From Paraspadella gotoi (Eukaryota > Chaetognatha), in the NCBI GenBank assembly GCA_051294375.1, contig CM119265.1, forward strand, positions 25,924,767 through 25,988,766: a stretch of 64,000 nt of DNA, read 5' to 3'. The notes under the pieces were generated by a model that did not search any database, had not been told where the DNA came from, and saw nothing but the letters and a program-made list of their open reading frames with translations. A program made the translations under genes and the position numbers. Each line of letters opens with the position of its first letter. The first letter of the stretch is position 1. Below, in pieces: positions 11,501-26,092 of the stretch.

Positions 11501-13668
11501 TCCTCATTCTCCTCCTCCTCTTCTAATGCGTCCTGGTCATCTAAATCCTCTTCCTCTTCCTTCTCTTCCTTTTCGTTCAACCTCTCGTCTTCCTTTCCAT
11601 CCTCGTCTTCGTCCTCCATCATTTTTCCTTCATCATCTCTCCCCTCCTCCTCTTCCTCCTCCACCATATCCTTCTCCTCCTCCGCGTCATCCTTCTCGAT
11701 CCTCTCCTCATCCTCGATCTTCTCTGCGACGGAAGAAGATTCCGCGTCGACGGTTCCAAATTCCCGTCCGCCTTCGGGAATTTCCCCATTTGAGTTGGGC
11801 ACGGATTGTTGAAGCAAACTTTGAAACTCTTCCGCTGAAATTTGAACGAAAAACCAAGGCTCGTATTAAGAAGCTCGAGCGCCAAACTCATTTCTCAGAC
11901 CCCCTACCCGTACCGGGTATCTGAGCCAAAGAAGCCAGCGAAGCCTTGAACAGAGACGACCGCTGGTTGCGCTTCGCCGTCGACTTGCGTATGCTCGATC
12001 GCCGAATTGAGCGGTTGGCCGTTGAAGATCGACGAACGAGAAGGCTGTGACGGGCTTGGTTGCGAAGAGAGAGACGATCTACGCGGTTCATACCCCCCAG
12101 GATAGAGAGAAAATTCAAAGAAATGGTAAATAATGAAAAATAAAAAATAAAACTTACGGGATCGGCTTTTCCGAGGGACAAGGCTAGTCCTCGGCGCTTT
12201 TTCGATCGGAGGTTTTGATTCTTCTATCTTCTCAATCTCGTGTCCGTCGTTGGGATTGTCTTCGTTAAGTTCTACGACGTCGTCCTCGTCGTCGTCATTT
12301 TTGTCGCCGTCTCCACTTTCTCCGACTCGGGGCTGTTGGGGTTTAGGGGAAGTCGTCGAGACGAATGTCTTTCGAGTCTGAATAAAGTAGGTAAGGGGGT
12401 GGGGTGGTAGCGAGAAAGACGAAGGTTTGAAAAGGTCCACCGACGAAGCGTTGAATCACGATTCATCAATCGGAAATGAACTCACGACTCGTTCGGGGGA
12501 AGCGAATTCCGCGGAGAGGTCCGACAACATTCGTTTGGTTTCGAGTTTGACGTTTTTAAGTTTGCTTACGCTAATATCCTCCTCGGAGACCGAACTAGCG
12601 GCCGTCAACTAATGAAACGATTTAAATTTGCTGACGAAAATTAAGCAACTTCCCTGCCCCGACCCGACCGTTATCGGACTTGACATATAGTAATTACTAG
12701 CGATGATAATCATTACAAATCACTAGTATTTATAGATTCATTATTCATTTAGTTAAGATGAAATTTCTCTTATGTATCAATTAAATTCAAAAACCTGTTG
12801 GAACTTCTGAATTGTTTCCTTGACAGCAGAAGATTCAACGTCGTTGAAAATTTCACTTGATGATTCCGTTCTATCGACCGAGTTTTCGTCTTCTTCTAGA
12901 CTCGGCATAGGAATAATATCCTTGGAGTTTTTCTGAAAAGTTTAAAAACCAAAGACAATGTAAATTTCATACAACGCTTTGAGGTCACCGTTTAAAATTT
13001 TAGGGCTTGAGCCATAAGCCAAGCAAACACGCCTTTTCTTAAACGAGCAAACCTTGGGTTCGACCGTTCTCTTCGTGCGAAGTGGTAGTTCCAAAGTCCC
13101 GATGGCCCCGCCGCTTCTTGTCGACCTCCCATCGGATCTGTCCTTTGTCTCCCTATCGATGGGCTCGCCCAAGATATCCTTTATCACTTGGATATCTTCC
13201 TCTACCCCCGTGTCTTCTTCCAAAACGAAGGCCAACTTAGAACGTTTAGCGTTGGCTTCATCTTCTGGCGGGGTGATTCCTTCTGGGCTGGAAGTCGCGC
13301 TCTTCAGAGAAGGACCGCGGCTGTTGGGCGAGAACATGAAAACAATTCTGGCTGAATTTATTCATTCATACGTACATTCAACTAGCTGAAAAGCTCACTT
13401 ATTCACTCGCTCATTGATTCATTCCCCACCTGCCCTTGGAGCCTTTAGTAATGCGAGCCTTCCGCTTATTTTTCATGGAGGGAGTCTTGGGCAGCAAAGT
13501 CAGGTTCTCCGGCTTGGAAAAGGAATTGATAGCCTCGGCCAAGACTTCGTCGAGCCATATTTCGTTTTCGTAGAAATTGGCCTGCTTCGTCGCGAGAAAG
13601 GTTGCGCGCTCGTAGAGGAAGGCCGCCGCCGCTGGAGGCTTCTCCACGCAGGGAATGCTTTGCATCAT
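8508..13668 (-). CDS. INCENP: Inner centromere protein INCENP
   Basis: Fifteen exons join in phase to about 1064 aa: 13668-13430, 13320-13053, 12932-12795, 12608-12486, 12377-12158, 12078-11914, 11834-11352, 11222-11056, 10966-10795, 10714-10620, 10536-10112, 9556-9289 (or to 9265), 9170-9034, 8916-8732, 8617-8508. The N-terminal helix (IWLDEVLAEAINSF, then LLPKTPS) matches the survivin/borealin-binding region. An acidic Glu block covers about residues 400-535. A long charged Glu/Lys/Arg helix spans about 700-920, as in the microtubule-binding single alpha helix. The C-terminal IN-box (about 970-1064: DDLSSGDDTDDDEHPRKKIP, SWAE, DLFGI, KKRYFKRGSSGIW) binds and activates Aurora B. It scaffolds the chromosomal passenger complex at centromeres and the spindle midzone. 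The activation triplet is GSS rather than TSS. Exon 12 has two phase-compatible donors. Confidence 0.95.
9688..9961 (-). repeat. GC-rich element in INCENP intron, partly 5S rRNA-like
   Basis: This block is much richer in G+C than the surrounding intron and does not code in any sensible frame. On the minus strand one segment (about 9805-9765) resembles the 3' half of 5S rRNA: TTAGAACTGGGGATGG followed by GCCTGGGA, where 5S has TTAGTACTTGGATGGG and GCCTGGGAATAC. The element ends in a short hairpin (GGCGGT / ACCGCC at 9704-9723). It may be a 5S-derived SINE or a processed small RNA. The resemblance is by eye only. Confidence 0.4.
10563..10587. repeat. Poly-A tract in INCENP intron
   Basis: A homopolymer of about 25 A on the plus strand, which is T on the coding strand, in the intron just upstream of INCENP exon 11. 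On the coding strand it lies in the polypyrimidine region before the 3' splice site. Confidence 0.7.
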
Positions 13669-14800
13669 TGCCGACAAGAGAAAAACCTCCGAGTTTAAGT
13701 CCGGGGCAATCCGCAGTTGGATGCCCCTTTTGCATTAAGAAAATGATTTAACGCTACAAAAGAGAATCCGACCAAGTTTTCTCGGATGGGAAAATAGCAC
13801 AAATTAAAATAAAATCGAATAAAATTATCACCGGTGAATCTTAATCTACGCCTTCGTTTCATTGGGTTGCCTCAAAATAAATTGAGCAACAAATAATTCA
13901 AACATCAACCAGTAAAACAGAGTGGCAATCTCTAACTGAAGGACTCTGGGCCTAACTCACGTCTCACGTCTAACCGAAAAAGTATTGGTCCAAAAAAAGG
14001 GGAGAGAGAAAGAGTGAGAGAGAGGAGAAGATGAACTGAACCAAAACTTGAACGCGACCCCGAATCCCCGTTAGGAGGATGAGGAGGAAAAGAGATCACT
14101 TATAGTGAAGCGCTATTTTCGACTATGATTCGACTACACGAACTTACCAATAAAATCATGATTTCATGATTTTATGAATTCATGCTCCTCATTTACTTGT
14201 AAATACACTCCTGTTTTTCAGAGACATGTTCTTTATGCCGCCCAAATAAGCCCAAATATTGATAAAATTGCGCGTCATTAACCTCTAGCAGCCCTAAAAC
14301 CTTAAAAGCCCGAATGTAGAACAAATTATTTACTATATTTTAGTAGAAAGGAGAAGTTCAACCTAAACAAAGAATTATTATCAAATTCACTGAAAAAGAG
14401 AGAGAATTTGAATTTCATTTCTTACATTTGTAGGCATTTTAGGCTGAGGCAGCAAAAGAAAGTATAAGTTTATAATAAAAAACAAAAAAGAAATAAAAAT
14501 TCCTCAAATTCTAAAATTAATTCCAAGCTGCCGCTTCCTCTGATAAAACCATCGCGAACTGATATCGGTAAAGATTCAAAAGAGCATTTGTTCGCTCCGG
14601 TTTTATAATAAGACCGCTGAAGAAGAAGACTTATATCGCAACGGTAATGTTTATTGAGGAAAAGTCCCTGGCCGGAATAGTATTAGAAAAGAAGGAAGTT
14701 AGTAGAACTCGAGAAACGCGGAGAGTGGACTAAAAGGGACGGATCATCGGAGAGGAGGATGAGGATCGAGGACCGCTCTGCCAGCGTTAATCTGTACACA
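13669..14800. other. INCENP promoter/leader and HAUS6 3' flank
   Basis: No gene is seen. It must hold the INCENP promoter and the HAUS6 3' UTR. A small palindrome (TCATGATTTCATGA-like) lies near 14156-14172. Confidence 0.45.
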
Positions 14801-17468
14801 TCACGTGCTAAAAAATGACTCGTCCGAAATGAGCGCCATGGAAACGTTTTCGAGACCAGAAGAGTTTAAGTGCGGGAGATTAAAAAGCGAATTTGAAAGC
14901 CCAGAGCCTCCGCTCTCTTTGACGGCGGGCGAAAAGATAGAGACGCGCGAAGATCGATCAAGATCCTCGAATTGATCGTCACGAACGAGGGGAATCGGGA
15001 GGGAATAGGAGGCGGAGGAGGCGGCGATGACGTCGGCCGCGCAGGAGACGCCCATCGAACGGGCCTCTGGGAAAGAAGCCGCTTCGTTGGGCAGGTCTCG
15101 CGAGTCGTCGAGTTGTAAGGAGAAGGAGGGTTTGATGACTGAAGCCGAGGATTTTTCGAAAACTCTCGAGGCGGGGGCTTCAACAGCTCCGTCCACGTTA
15201 GAGTTGACGTCGAGTCGCGAGAAACGTTTGACGAGCTCGTCGTCGGAAACAACGGCGAAGTTGGCCTTCATTTCCTCGACGATCTCTTCGTCGCCCCGAG
15301 ATCGAAGATGGGCGTTGTCCGGAGGATCGAATTGATGACGAACGGAAACGGGAATTGGGAGATCTTTGCTTCGTTGGGCGTCCTCTCGTAATAACTGTCA
15401 ATATGACAAAAGAGGAGTTTAAAATTTTTCAACAATAAGAGAATATAAAAAATGAAAGCAGCTTTAGTAGATTAAGAACCTCCGAAGCACATCTGTAATC
15501 CAGCTTCAAGTCGACATGCAACTGTTGGAGAGACTCTTGATCCATTGACATCGACTTGCAAAGACTTTGGATTTGAAGCGTGACCTCATGAAGTCGCTCT
15601 TCATCTATGCATTGTTTCTAACATAAAAAAAAAACATTTAAAAAAAATTAAACAAATAGGAAAGAAATCAACATATATACTTACTTTGCAATGAACATTA
15701 AATAGTTGATAACCTTCGAGACAAAGTTTCATGTATTCTTCTACGCTGATCGCCGCCCCCGCCCTGGCCTTCAACCACAAAGATTGTAACTGAAAATGGG
15801 AGACATGAAACCTTTAATTTAGAGTCGACTAAAAAAACCGAGCAAATGCCTTCCAAAAGAATCTAGGCTAACTCGATTGTGAAGAGCGGGGTTCCGATAG
15901 GCGGCGACGTCTCCGAGATTTTCCAAGGTCAACGCCCCAACGGCGGGCGACAACTTTGGGGCCTCCTTGACGCCAACTCGAGAAATTTCTGTTACGTGGG
16001 AATTTTTTAATTAAGACTGCGTCAAATAAAAAAGGCGGGCACATAAGGAAATTAACGGACCGAGAGAAAGTCCCTCGATTCTCTTGAGATGATCCAAAAG
16101 TTCCTCTTTTGAGTCGATGTCACTTTCGTCAAAGTCATCGGCGTCTCCGACCGCGTATTTTTGCCCCTGTTCAAAAGTATTAAATTTAACAATATTATTA
16201 ATATTATAATATTATTAACGATATTATTACAATTCTTTAAAAATTCTAAATTGTAGTATTTGATGTCCGCACATACTCGAGCGAGGGCTTCTTCCAAGCA
16301 TTCAAAGATCTCGTCGCACTGGGTCAACAACTCTTCACCCTCTCGATGGAGCCGCACTTGCGCCTCCGCGTACTCGATCTGCTGTCGATCCACCGAGGAT
16401 TCAACGCCTGCAGCTGAAACCGAAATCTACGCTAAGCATCTATCGAGTTAATGTGGAGTCGAGTAAAGCTTTATTAATTCATTAAATTTGTTTTTTTCTT
16501 CGCAGGACCCCTCCGGGAAGATACATATTCATTTCGTAACAAGTGCTAACATTAATATAGACTATCAAAAGAAGGTTATTAAGCCTTAGCCATAGCCATA
16601 GCCTTAATTTAAGGAAGACGGAGTCTTGACTTAAAATTCTTTAATAATAAAAATGTTCAAAGAAAATAAGGTGAAGTCCTTCCCCCTCTCCTGCCACACC
16701 CAATGCCCTTTTACATCTGAGGCGGGCTCGACGCGTCCTCTTCGTCGACAGCCTTTTGCTTGGTCTGGCGACGACCGGGGCGAAATTGACCTTTCCCGAT
16801 CCGTGGAGACGAACGGCGTCGACGGAGGCAACGAGAGCAGCGAACCTAGCGAGAAGCACCGTGCATTCTTCGCCCCACGCCGACGAATAAGTAGACGGGT
16901 TGAGATCCAAGCTGAGAAGGACCGGGCCCAAACGGCGCGCCTCCTCATTCGCCTCTTTGCCGAGTCGATTCACGCCGCTGGAAATCCCTTGTCCTTTTTG
17001 AAGGTTTTTGAGGGATTTGAATACGGCCGACCTGCGAATGCAAGTGAGAGAAAAGCTTGACGTTTACCAGCGATAGAAACGAGGTTGAAAGCCTCTTCCG
17101 GATGATCCACTACTAACCTGAATTGCGCCTCAGCTTTTTTATTGCCCGGAAGTATGGGCCATATACCAAAAAATATTTCCGAAGTCGCGACAGGATCGAG
17201 TTTGTTCAAGAGAAAGTGCATCAAACACTGAAATGCTTTCGCGTTTGATTTTAAAAACACTTCAGGCGTCAATTCTTCAAGAAAAGGGTAACTTTTCTCT
17301 CGCGCACTTTTCCACTTCAAAATCTCCAGCTGGTCGCAAAGGACGCGTCCAAAACTTTGCCATCGTGTGCTGAGGTAATTAAATAAAAAATTTTTCTCTC
17401 ATTTTTTCAAATAGTTAAATGGTTAATTTTTACCCAAGTTGACGCGATGTCGCGTTAGACCGGATCAT
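14801..17468 (-). CDS. HAUS6: HAUS augmin-like complex subunit 6
   Basis: Nine exons in phase give 599 aa: 17468-17434, 17369-17118, 17031-16715, 16413-16277, 16166-16061, 15988-15873, 15789-15685, 15617-15480, 15394-14801. The N-terminal HAUS6 domain is recognisable: FLKSNAKAFQCLMHFLLNKLDP (50-71, here split for display as FLKSNAKAFQCL and MHFLLNKLDP), then FFGIWPILP and a KKAEAQFR helix. The middle is predicted helical and charged; the last exon is low-complexity Ser/Asp-rich. Augmin binds spindle microtubules and recruits gamma-tubulin for branching nucleation. Weak points: the exon 2/3 junction uses a GTTAGT donor with an 86-bp intron (an alternative reads through in another frame), and the exon 3 end relies on a GTAAAA donor. 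It is followed on the same strand by INCENP, another mitotic factor. The start is the ATG at 17468, only 12 codons before the first splice. Confidence 0.82.
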
Positions 17469-19090
<1,622 letters not shown>

Positions 19091-19368
19091 GATTTCAAAG
19101 ATTGTCACCTACCATTTTCTGAAAACTTTTTCTTTTAGTTTTTTTTTTTTTTTGATAGAATTTTAAAAAAGTTTTAATTTTATAGTTTTGTTTTCTGAAC
19201 AGTTTTTTTTTCCAAATGAACGGCTGCAAGTTTATATGATCGTCGAATTACTAACTTGAATGAATAGAAAAACAATTCATTATCACTAAAATCAGTTTAC
19301 CGAGAGAAATTCTCACATCCCGTTACAAGATCGATTAAAAAAACATTGAGACAAATAAAATTAAAAAG

Positions 19369-22225
19369 ATGTCGACCTACGACGAGAATCCGTTCGCGGA
19401 CCCCGAGCAAGTCAACCCTTTCGCCGACCCCTCCGTTCAGCAGGCGACGCAGGTAAAATGCCCCGACATTTCCTCGCGTATCATCTATTATTATTATATT
19501 AGTCAAGGCCTCGACCTGAACCTTCCCTCGATCTTCAGGCTTCGCGTCAAAATCAAAACGCCTCGTTGGAAGGTTACGATCCTTTCGGCGGCGGGAAGTC
19601 GGCCGCCGGCGGCGCTTCTTCGCAACCCAACGGAGCCACGCCAACTTCGGTCGCGTCTCCGGCCGTCATGCAGGTTGGCCGGCACAAATTCACTCAATCT
19701 TAAATACAAATTTAATCTAGTATTCCCCGATCTAATACTTACGGGAGTGGTCCTTATATACAAGTAAAACATTTTATAAAAACATACCACTTCATCTTTA
19801 CTCTGTGAGTGAATAAACTAGACTGAGTGATTCTTGATTAAAACCTTGCAGGGTCCTGCTATGTTATTATCTTTTATGAGGGACGGAGGCCAGTAACCAG
19901 TACCCTGTCAAAAGATATTTATTGGGTTAAATTTTACTTTCGCTTGAATGAATTTTTTTAATATTTTATTATTGGTTGTACCAATTTCATACGTAGTCTG
20001 AGTTTAAGTTTATCGACCCCCGGCTCTCAGCCCATCAGCGTTGACGCTCCGCCGGCGCCACCGCCGTATCAGCCGAGCGCCGCTACGCGGGTAGACACGG
20101 AAGACTTGCGACGACGACAGGAAGAGCTCGACCGCAAGGCCGCCGAGTTGCAGGTGAGGCGTCCGGGCGTTATCCTCACCGTTCAACTAGTAGGCGCAGA
20201 ATTCTCAGACTTTCTCAAGTACAGATGTAATTTTTGGAAATTTATTAATCTCCGAAACAGATGTTCCAGACTGAGCAAGACCAAAGATTTATATCGGTGA
20301 GACCGAATGATATCCTTAGTGGTCGAAAGGCTGAAAAAGTAGTTAAATCTCCATTGATTTCTTTCAGTTTGATTTTCTCGTAAATAAACGGATTAGACCT
20401 CAGTGGTGAAAATGTCTTTTGCAAATTTACTTCATTGGTTGGTCCTTAAATCGTGTGTTCGATCAGGAGTTTGTTGGGCCGCTGAATCAATTAAATTAAA
20501 AAAAAAAATTCAGTAATTGTTTAAACTGTTGTCGTTACTTTAATTCTTTCTGTGTTTCAGCGTCGCGAGGAGGAAATGTCACGTCAACAGCAGAATTTGG
20601 CGTCGGGCGGCGGCGTGAACCGCGCCAACAACTGGCCCCCTCTCCCGCATTGGTTCCCGGTGCAACCCTGCTTTTATCAGGTCTGCTTTGCAACTCGTTC
20701 GATGCCGTAGACTTTCGTTGACCAATTTATACATTATTCATGTATATTGTTTAGGACGTCAACGTCGAAATCCCCATAGATTTTCAGCGAATTGTCAAGG
20801 TATCAGTGACTAATGAAATGTAATCCACCAATCGGGTGTTGTATTTGTCCGTTTGCAATCACTTTCAGTAGTTTAATAATTTCTTCAATTTCATAAAATC
20901 AATCTCCTAAAATTGTATGCATGTTCTTTATAATCAATCGGTGACTCTCAATCGTTCCTCTCCCCGCCAGATGGCCTATTACCTTTGGATGTTCCACATC
21001 GGCGTCCTCCTCATGAACTTAGTGGGCGGACTCGCATTTTTGATAGCAGACGGCACAATAACCGTTTTTGGCCTCGCCATCCTCTACATAGTCCTCTTCA
21101 CGCCTTGTTCATTCGTCTGTTGGTATCGCCCGCTCTACAAGGTGCGTTTGGGGTCAGAGTTAACACGGAATGATTCGGCAATAATTATTCGTTTTAATAT
21201 CACTATCAGTAGGGGTTCAATGATTGTGCCATGATGCTCTTCTTTGGAACTTTAAAATCAGCAAAGCGCGGTCTTTAAATACCACATAGTTTGAGTGCAA
21301 TGCAGTCCTTTGTTGCCACGATCAATGACAATTAGTGTTCACCGTGCATTGCTTCTGCAATCTGCAGTTACTAACTGTTAATCCTATTCTTTGGTTCTCT
21401 TTTTGCTCAGGCGTTTCGCTCTGATTCCTCCTTTAACTTTATGGTGTTTTTCTTCGTCTTCGCTGTGCAGGCGGTGTCCTCCGTGATTCAGGTGAGACTC
21501 GTTGTCATCATCATCATGATATTTTAAGTTAATCCAATTCTTTGCTACTTCAGTGTATCGGGATTACGTCTCTGGGAACCTGCGGATTCATCAACGCCAT
21601 CACCATGTTTAAAACGAACGTCGGAGCGGGTAAGAAAATAAGGAAAGGTCTTCGTACGGACAATTGGAAGGGAATATGACCCCGACTAATTTGAAATATC
21701 TCTTTTAACAAATGACGTTTTCTATTACAGCGATTGTCATGCTGATGGTGGCAATTGCCTTCGCGGCGGCGGCCACCGCAGATTGTCTCCTTATTCTCCG
21801 GGTTCACAGGATTTACCGGTGAGTTAATTGAGTCATTAATTGTAGATTGAAGAATGTCAAATAAAAATTTAAAATTTAAATTTAAAAATTTACACGGCTT
21901 AATGTAACTTCGGTGCAAATATTTTTATTATTTTCGTCCTTTCATTTTTGGCTCATTTAATATCTTCAGTTCATCCGGTGCGTCGATTTCCAAGGCGAGG
22001 GAAGAGTTCACCACTGGAGTCATGTCCAACAAAAACGTCCAAAGTTTCGCCGCTGATGCGGCAGCCGGCGCGGCCAGGTCTTCTTTTGTAATATAGTTGT
22101 ACTATTTATCGATTACAATTTTCGTGACAATTATAACGATTATAATGAGTTTTAATTTTCTTGTGTTCAGAAATGCTATGTCCAACCCTCCCCCGCCGGC
22201 CGGAGCGCCGGACAACCGTTACTAG
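19369..22225 (+). CDS. Secretory carrier-associated membrane protein (SCAMP)
   Basis: Eleven exons in phase give 361 aa: 19369-19452, 19539-19673, 20031-20153, 20561-20680, 20755-20799, 20971-21141, 21411-21491, 21554-21629, 21731-21818, 21970-22077, 22171-22225. The N-terminal tail holds NPFADP repeats (NPF motifs bind EH-domain endocytic proteins), a Pro-rich stretch and a Glu/Arg coiled coil ([18 protein letters not shown]). [15 protein letters not shown], split here as LPHWFPV and QPCFYQDV, precedes four transmembrane segments. The conserved E peptide is [18 protein letters not shown]. The protein recycles between Golgi, endosomes and plasma membrane. It begins 279 bp after the L40 stop. 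The short C-terminal tail ([13 protein letters not shown]) is normal for SCAMPs. Confidence 0.96.
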
Positions 22226-22383
22226 TCGCCCGAACCTCGCAAGGTTCTAATCTATCGGTTGCAATCTGTTTTGGTCCCCGATGTGAGTCGCTCAGAAGTC
22301 ACTAAATTATCGTAAAAATATATTATAATTTAATTTATCTTTCAACAGGTGCCGCGAGCCGCATAAGAATAGCTAAACTACAT

Positions 22384-22396
22384 AAAATAAAATAAA
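22384..22396 (+). terminator. Polyadenylation signals of SCAMP
   Basis: Overlapping AATAAA copies about 160 bp after the SCAMP stop codon. Confidence 0.5.
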
Positions 22397-23135
22397 AATT
22401 GTATCCGTTACAACTTTGGTTTGTATTTCTTCGATGCTACGCTCTCTCTCGGCGCCGTCTTCTCAAATCACCATGTGGCATGGCTTTTACGTTCTACCGT
22501 AACATTACTGTCTATTCGTTTTGATATTAGCGAGACTCTGAATAAATTTAATCTTTTCTTATCCTTCTTCGGAACTTTTGTATTTGGCCTTTACTGCTCA
22601 GGCGACAGAGAATAAAGGTTGAATTAGATAAACATTTTGAATGACTTTGCAGTTAGCTTCATTTTTGTATTAACCCGTTCTCTATAAAATACAATCACTC
22701 AATTCGTAGGAATTTGTCCGTTGTTAATTTTTATCTCTGGAGGTATCGGAGAGTAAAAATCAAAAAGAAATTGGACGTTCGTTCGTTGCTATAATTCTTT
22801 GACGTTCGGTGCAGAAACAAAAGATATTTCTCTCAGCTTCGCCCCATCGACTCCAGGCTTTTCTTTCATTCATGATCCCGCAAAATCCGCCGATGATGAA
22901 ACCTTTCGCAGACTGGGACTCTCCCCCTCGCGCTCTTCCTACTCGCGGCGTCTTCGACGAATGAGCGAGTTTCTTTGTTTCGTTGGATCGAGGAGCGAAC
23001 GCGCCGGCGGACGAAACCTCGTGGCTCGAATTTGGCTTTTGTAAGAGCTCCGAGGAACAACTGCGACGAAATACATCGACATTGACGCTGTTTCGGAGAT
23101 TAGCCGGAACTCTCGTCCGGGGCGTGGAGCCTTGC
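22397..23135. other. Spacer upstream of uridine-cytidine kinase
   Basis: No separate gene is seen. From about 22800 the DNA becomes GC-richer and an open frame runs into the kinase ATG, but it has no in-frame ATG of its own; I read it as promoter and leader. Confidence 0.4.
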
Positions 23136-26092
23136 ATGGTGTCCCCGTTGTCCAAAGGGATGGCGGCCAAGCCTCTCGTCAACGGAGCCACGGACGGACG
23201 GGGCCCCTTTCTCATTGGGGTGGCTGGCGGGACGGCCAGCGGGAAGGTGAGGCTGGTGGGAGGATTAGGAGATGGAACTAGCAATTATTTATTATTATTT
23301 ATTTAATTATTTCTTTTATAAAATATTTTTGGAACAATTCTGAAATGGGCAATTTTTTTTTTATCGGGTGTGACAAACATGAGCTTTTGTAAATGGGCAA
23401 TGTATGGAAGTTGAGGAATAACATTTTTTTCTCACGTGTTCCAGACTTCTGTTTGCTCACGGATCATCGAACAACTCGGACAGACAGACTTATCAGACAG
23501 ACAGCGAAAGGTAAGTAACATTTGAGAACTTTTATCAAGTCTTCACATGACATGACCAATGACCATTGGTGACTAACTCGTCCTCCATTAGGTTGTCTTG
23601 CTCTCGCAAGATAGTTTTTACCGCAATTTGGGGACAGAGGAGAAGAAATTGGCTTTCAAGGGCGAGTACAACTTTGATCATCCAGGTGGAACAACGATAT
23701 TATTGTATACATGTCGTTATGCAGTATTATTAATAATAATATATCATCCAGATGCCTTCGATTTCGATCTCACCATTCAAACAATGAAGGACATTCAAGC
23801 GTCAAAAATCGTTCAAATTCCCAAGTACGACTTCAAAAGTCACCAACGCCTCGACTCGGAGGATTGCAACACAATCTATCCAGCAGGTTTCATATTTTGA
23901 AATATTTTAAATATAGTTTTTTGCTTGTCTAATCTATAAGTTTTTTTTTAATTTTTATTAATCTATTGATCCTTCAATAATCTAACCATTATGACCCGTA
24001 TTTCCCGGATGCTGTAGAATCAGGTCTGTGCCAAGATTTTTTCCCCTTTTTTTACGAAACGCCATGGTTTCTATTCTGCTTCTAATTCTGTTTTTAACTT
24101 TAAAAAATATAAAAATCACAGGCTTACCATCTTGGAAAATGAATAAGTCGCCGAAACCTTTTCTAGTTTCAGTAACTTTATAGCTTTTTATTTAAAAATT
24201 AAAAAAAAATAATATACCAATATAAAAAATGAGCCTTTTCTGTTTCAAATGAGCCTATTTCGAACATAATATGATTAGAAATACCAGAGTGAGGCATAAA
24301 AAATAGGTATATAAAAATATAGTTTTGAAATCAAATCGTTCAATATTGAAATAATTTTTTTTATATAAGTGAATATTTATTAATATAAAATTGGAACAAC
24401 GAATATAAAAATTATCCATTCATTTAATAAATAAGCTATCTTGCCCCTGACTTTGGATAGACTTTGGTGGTTTAAGGCTTTCATCACTCTTACAAGATAA
24501 TAATACTTCTAATACTTAATATTAAAATTTAATGTATAGATCCAAACCTTCAGAGGCTGTATTATGTATAAATATAATAATTTATAAAAAAGATGTTATC
24601 ATAATCTGTTTAATTGTTTATGGTTAATTATTATAAAAATTGAGGGCTAAATATTTTGTACCATCCTTCACTTCATTAAAACTTCATACCTATGTTTTTA
24701 ATCGTATTTTACCAAACAATAGCTCACTCGAATCATAGAAAGCTAAATTTTAAAAATGTATTGTTTTCCCCGCGATTTTGGTATTATAGGGGGCAAAAGT
24801 TAGTCCAAAGTTTAGGCGACTTATTCATTTTCCAAGATGGTATTATGTGAAATGAAACATATGACATATTTACAGATGTGGTGCTCATGGAGGGAATTCT
24901 CGTCTTTTACAATCAAGAGTTGCGCGACATGTTCCATGTAAGGATTTTAGAAATTTGTTTAGATTGGTCAGTGGTCATCCGGAATGAAATCGTTTTAATT
25001 TTGTTTTTTAGATGAAGCTGTTTGTGGACACCGACCCGGACACCCGTTTATCTAGGAGAGTTCTCAGAGACATGTCCGAACGAGGTTTGATCTCCTTCTT
25101 TTGCCTTCCCCCCTTATTTTTTGCTTTCACGTTTTTTGTTTTTATTTGACTTGACTATTGATATGCCGGTCGTTCTTTTTTGTAAATGAATGTGTGTGAA
25201 TTTTTATTTTTTTTTGTGGATGTTTTATTAAGAAACTGGAAAGAATTTAAATGCCAGACTTGTTTCGGTTATCGAGGCTGCTTATAGAAAAAAAAAAAAA
25301 AAAAAACATATAAAAGGTAATAATTACAAAAAATAAAAACGGCAAATCGCCTTTTCAGACGTCATTTTGGTGTTTTTGTGCCAAAATTATCGAAAAAAAA
25401 TTTTACTTATTTTTTTTGGACAGGTCGCGATTTGGAGCAGATTTTGCATCAGTACACCAATTTCGTCAAACCTGCATTTGAAGAATTTTGTCTACCGGTA
25501 AAAAAATTTTTTGAATATTTAAATTTCAGAATATTTAAATACCCATTTGTTCGAGTTAGCATTGTAGACTGTAGCGAAATTCTCAAAAAAAATCTAAATT
25601 AAAAATTAAAATTTAATATAAATTTTTAAAAACTGGATAACTTTTTTCGTTTAGTGAAGTCTGCCTGAGATAAAATGGCCTAAAATTTTGGTTTCCTCGA
25701 TTTAGTCTAAGAAATATGCGGATGTCATTATCCCGAGAGGAGCCGACAATCTCGTTGCAATTGACCTCATCGTTCAACATATACAGGTTAGTAATATTTT
25801 AATTTTACTTTTTATTCTTTTTTGTGAAATCCTTTCTTTCGTTAACGTTACACATTACACAATCTTTCAAATCGCATTTAGGAATTGCTGAGGGCGAATG
25901 GAAATTCCCATTCTCACTCTCGCGCCGTTCATAGCGGTCGAGTAAACAGGTAGTTACTATTGTGTAAACCTTCCTAGTTCAGGCCTTATAGGCTTTAACT
26001 AACGTGGCTAACTTACTACATATTTTTGTAATTCTTCTTTAAGGAACCGCGCGCGACACAACTCTGATTCCCAAGTCGGTCGTCCGCACTGA
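23136..26092 (+). CDS. Uridine-cytidine kinase
   Basis: Ten exons in phase give 270 aa: 23136-23246, 23445-23510, 23592-23685, 23752-23886, 24876-24937, 25012-25084, 25424-25497, 25706-25786, 25882-25949, 26044-26092. Residues 28-39 are the Walker A loop [78 protein letters not shown] and [15 protein letters not shown] follow in family order. The enzyme phosphorylates uridine and cytidine in the cytosolic pyrimidine salvage pathway. Length and motifs fit the UCK1/UCK2 type, without the uracil phosphoribosyltransferase-like domain of UCKL. The start at 23136 is the first ATG in frame; Met9 (23160) is the alternative. Intron 4 is long (about 990 bp) because it holds a foldback transposon. Confidence 0.96.
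24125..24842. mobile_element. MITE-like element with terminal inverted repeats, UCK intron 4
   Basis: The ends are inverted copies: ACCATCTTGGAAAATGAATA at 24126 onward and its complement ending at 24842, matching without mismatch for about 27 bp (ending in AAGTCGCC). A TA dinucleotide sits at both ends, as after Tc1/mariner-type insertion. The 720-bp interior is AT-rich with no transposase frame, so the element is non-autonomous. Confidence 0.7.
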
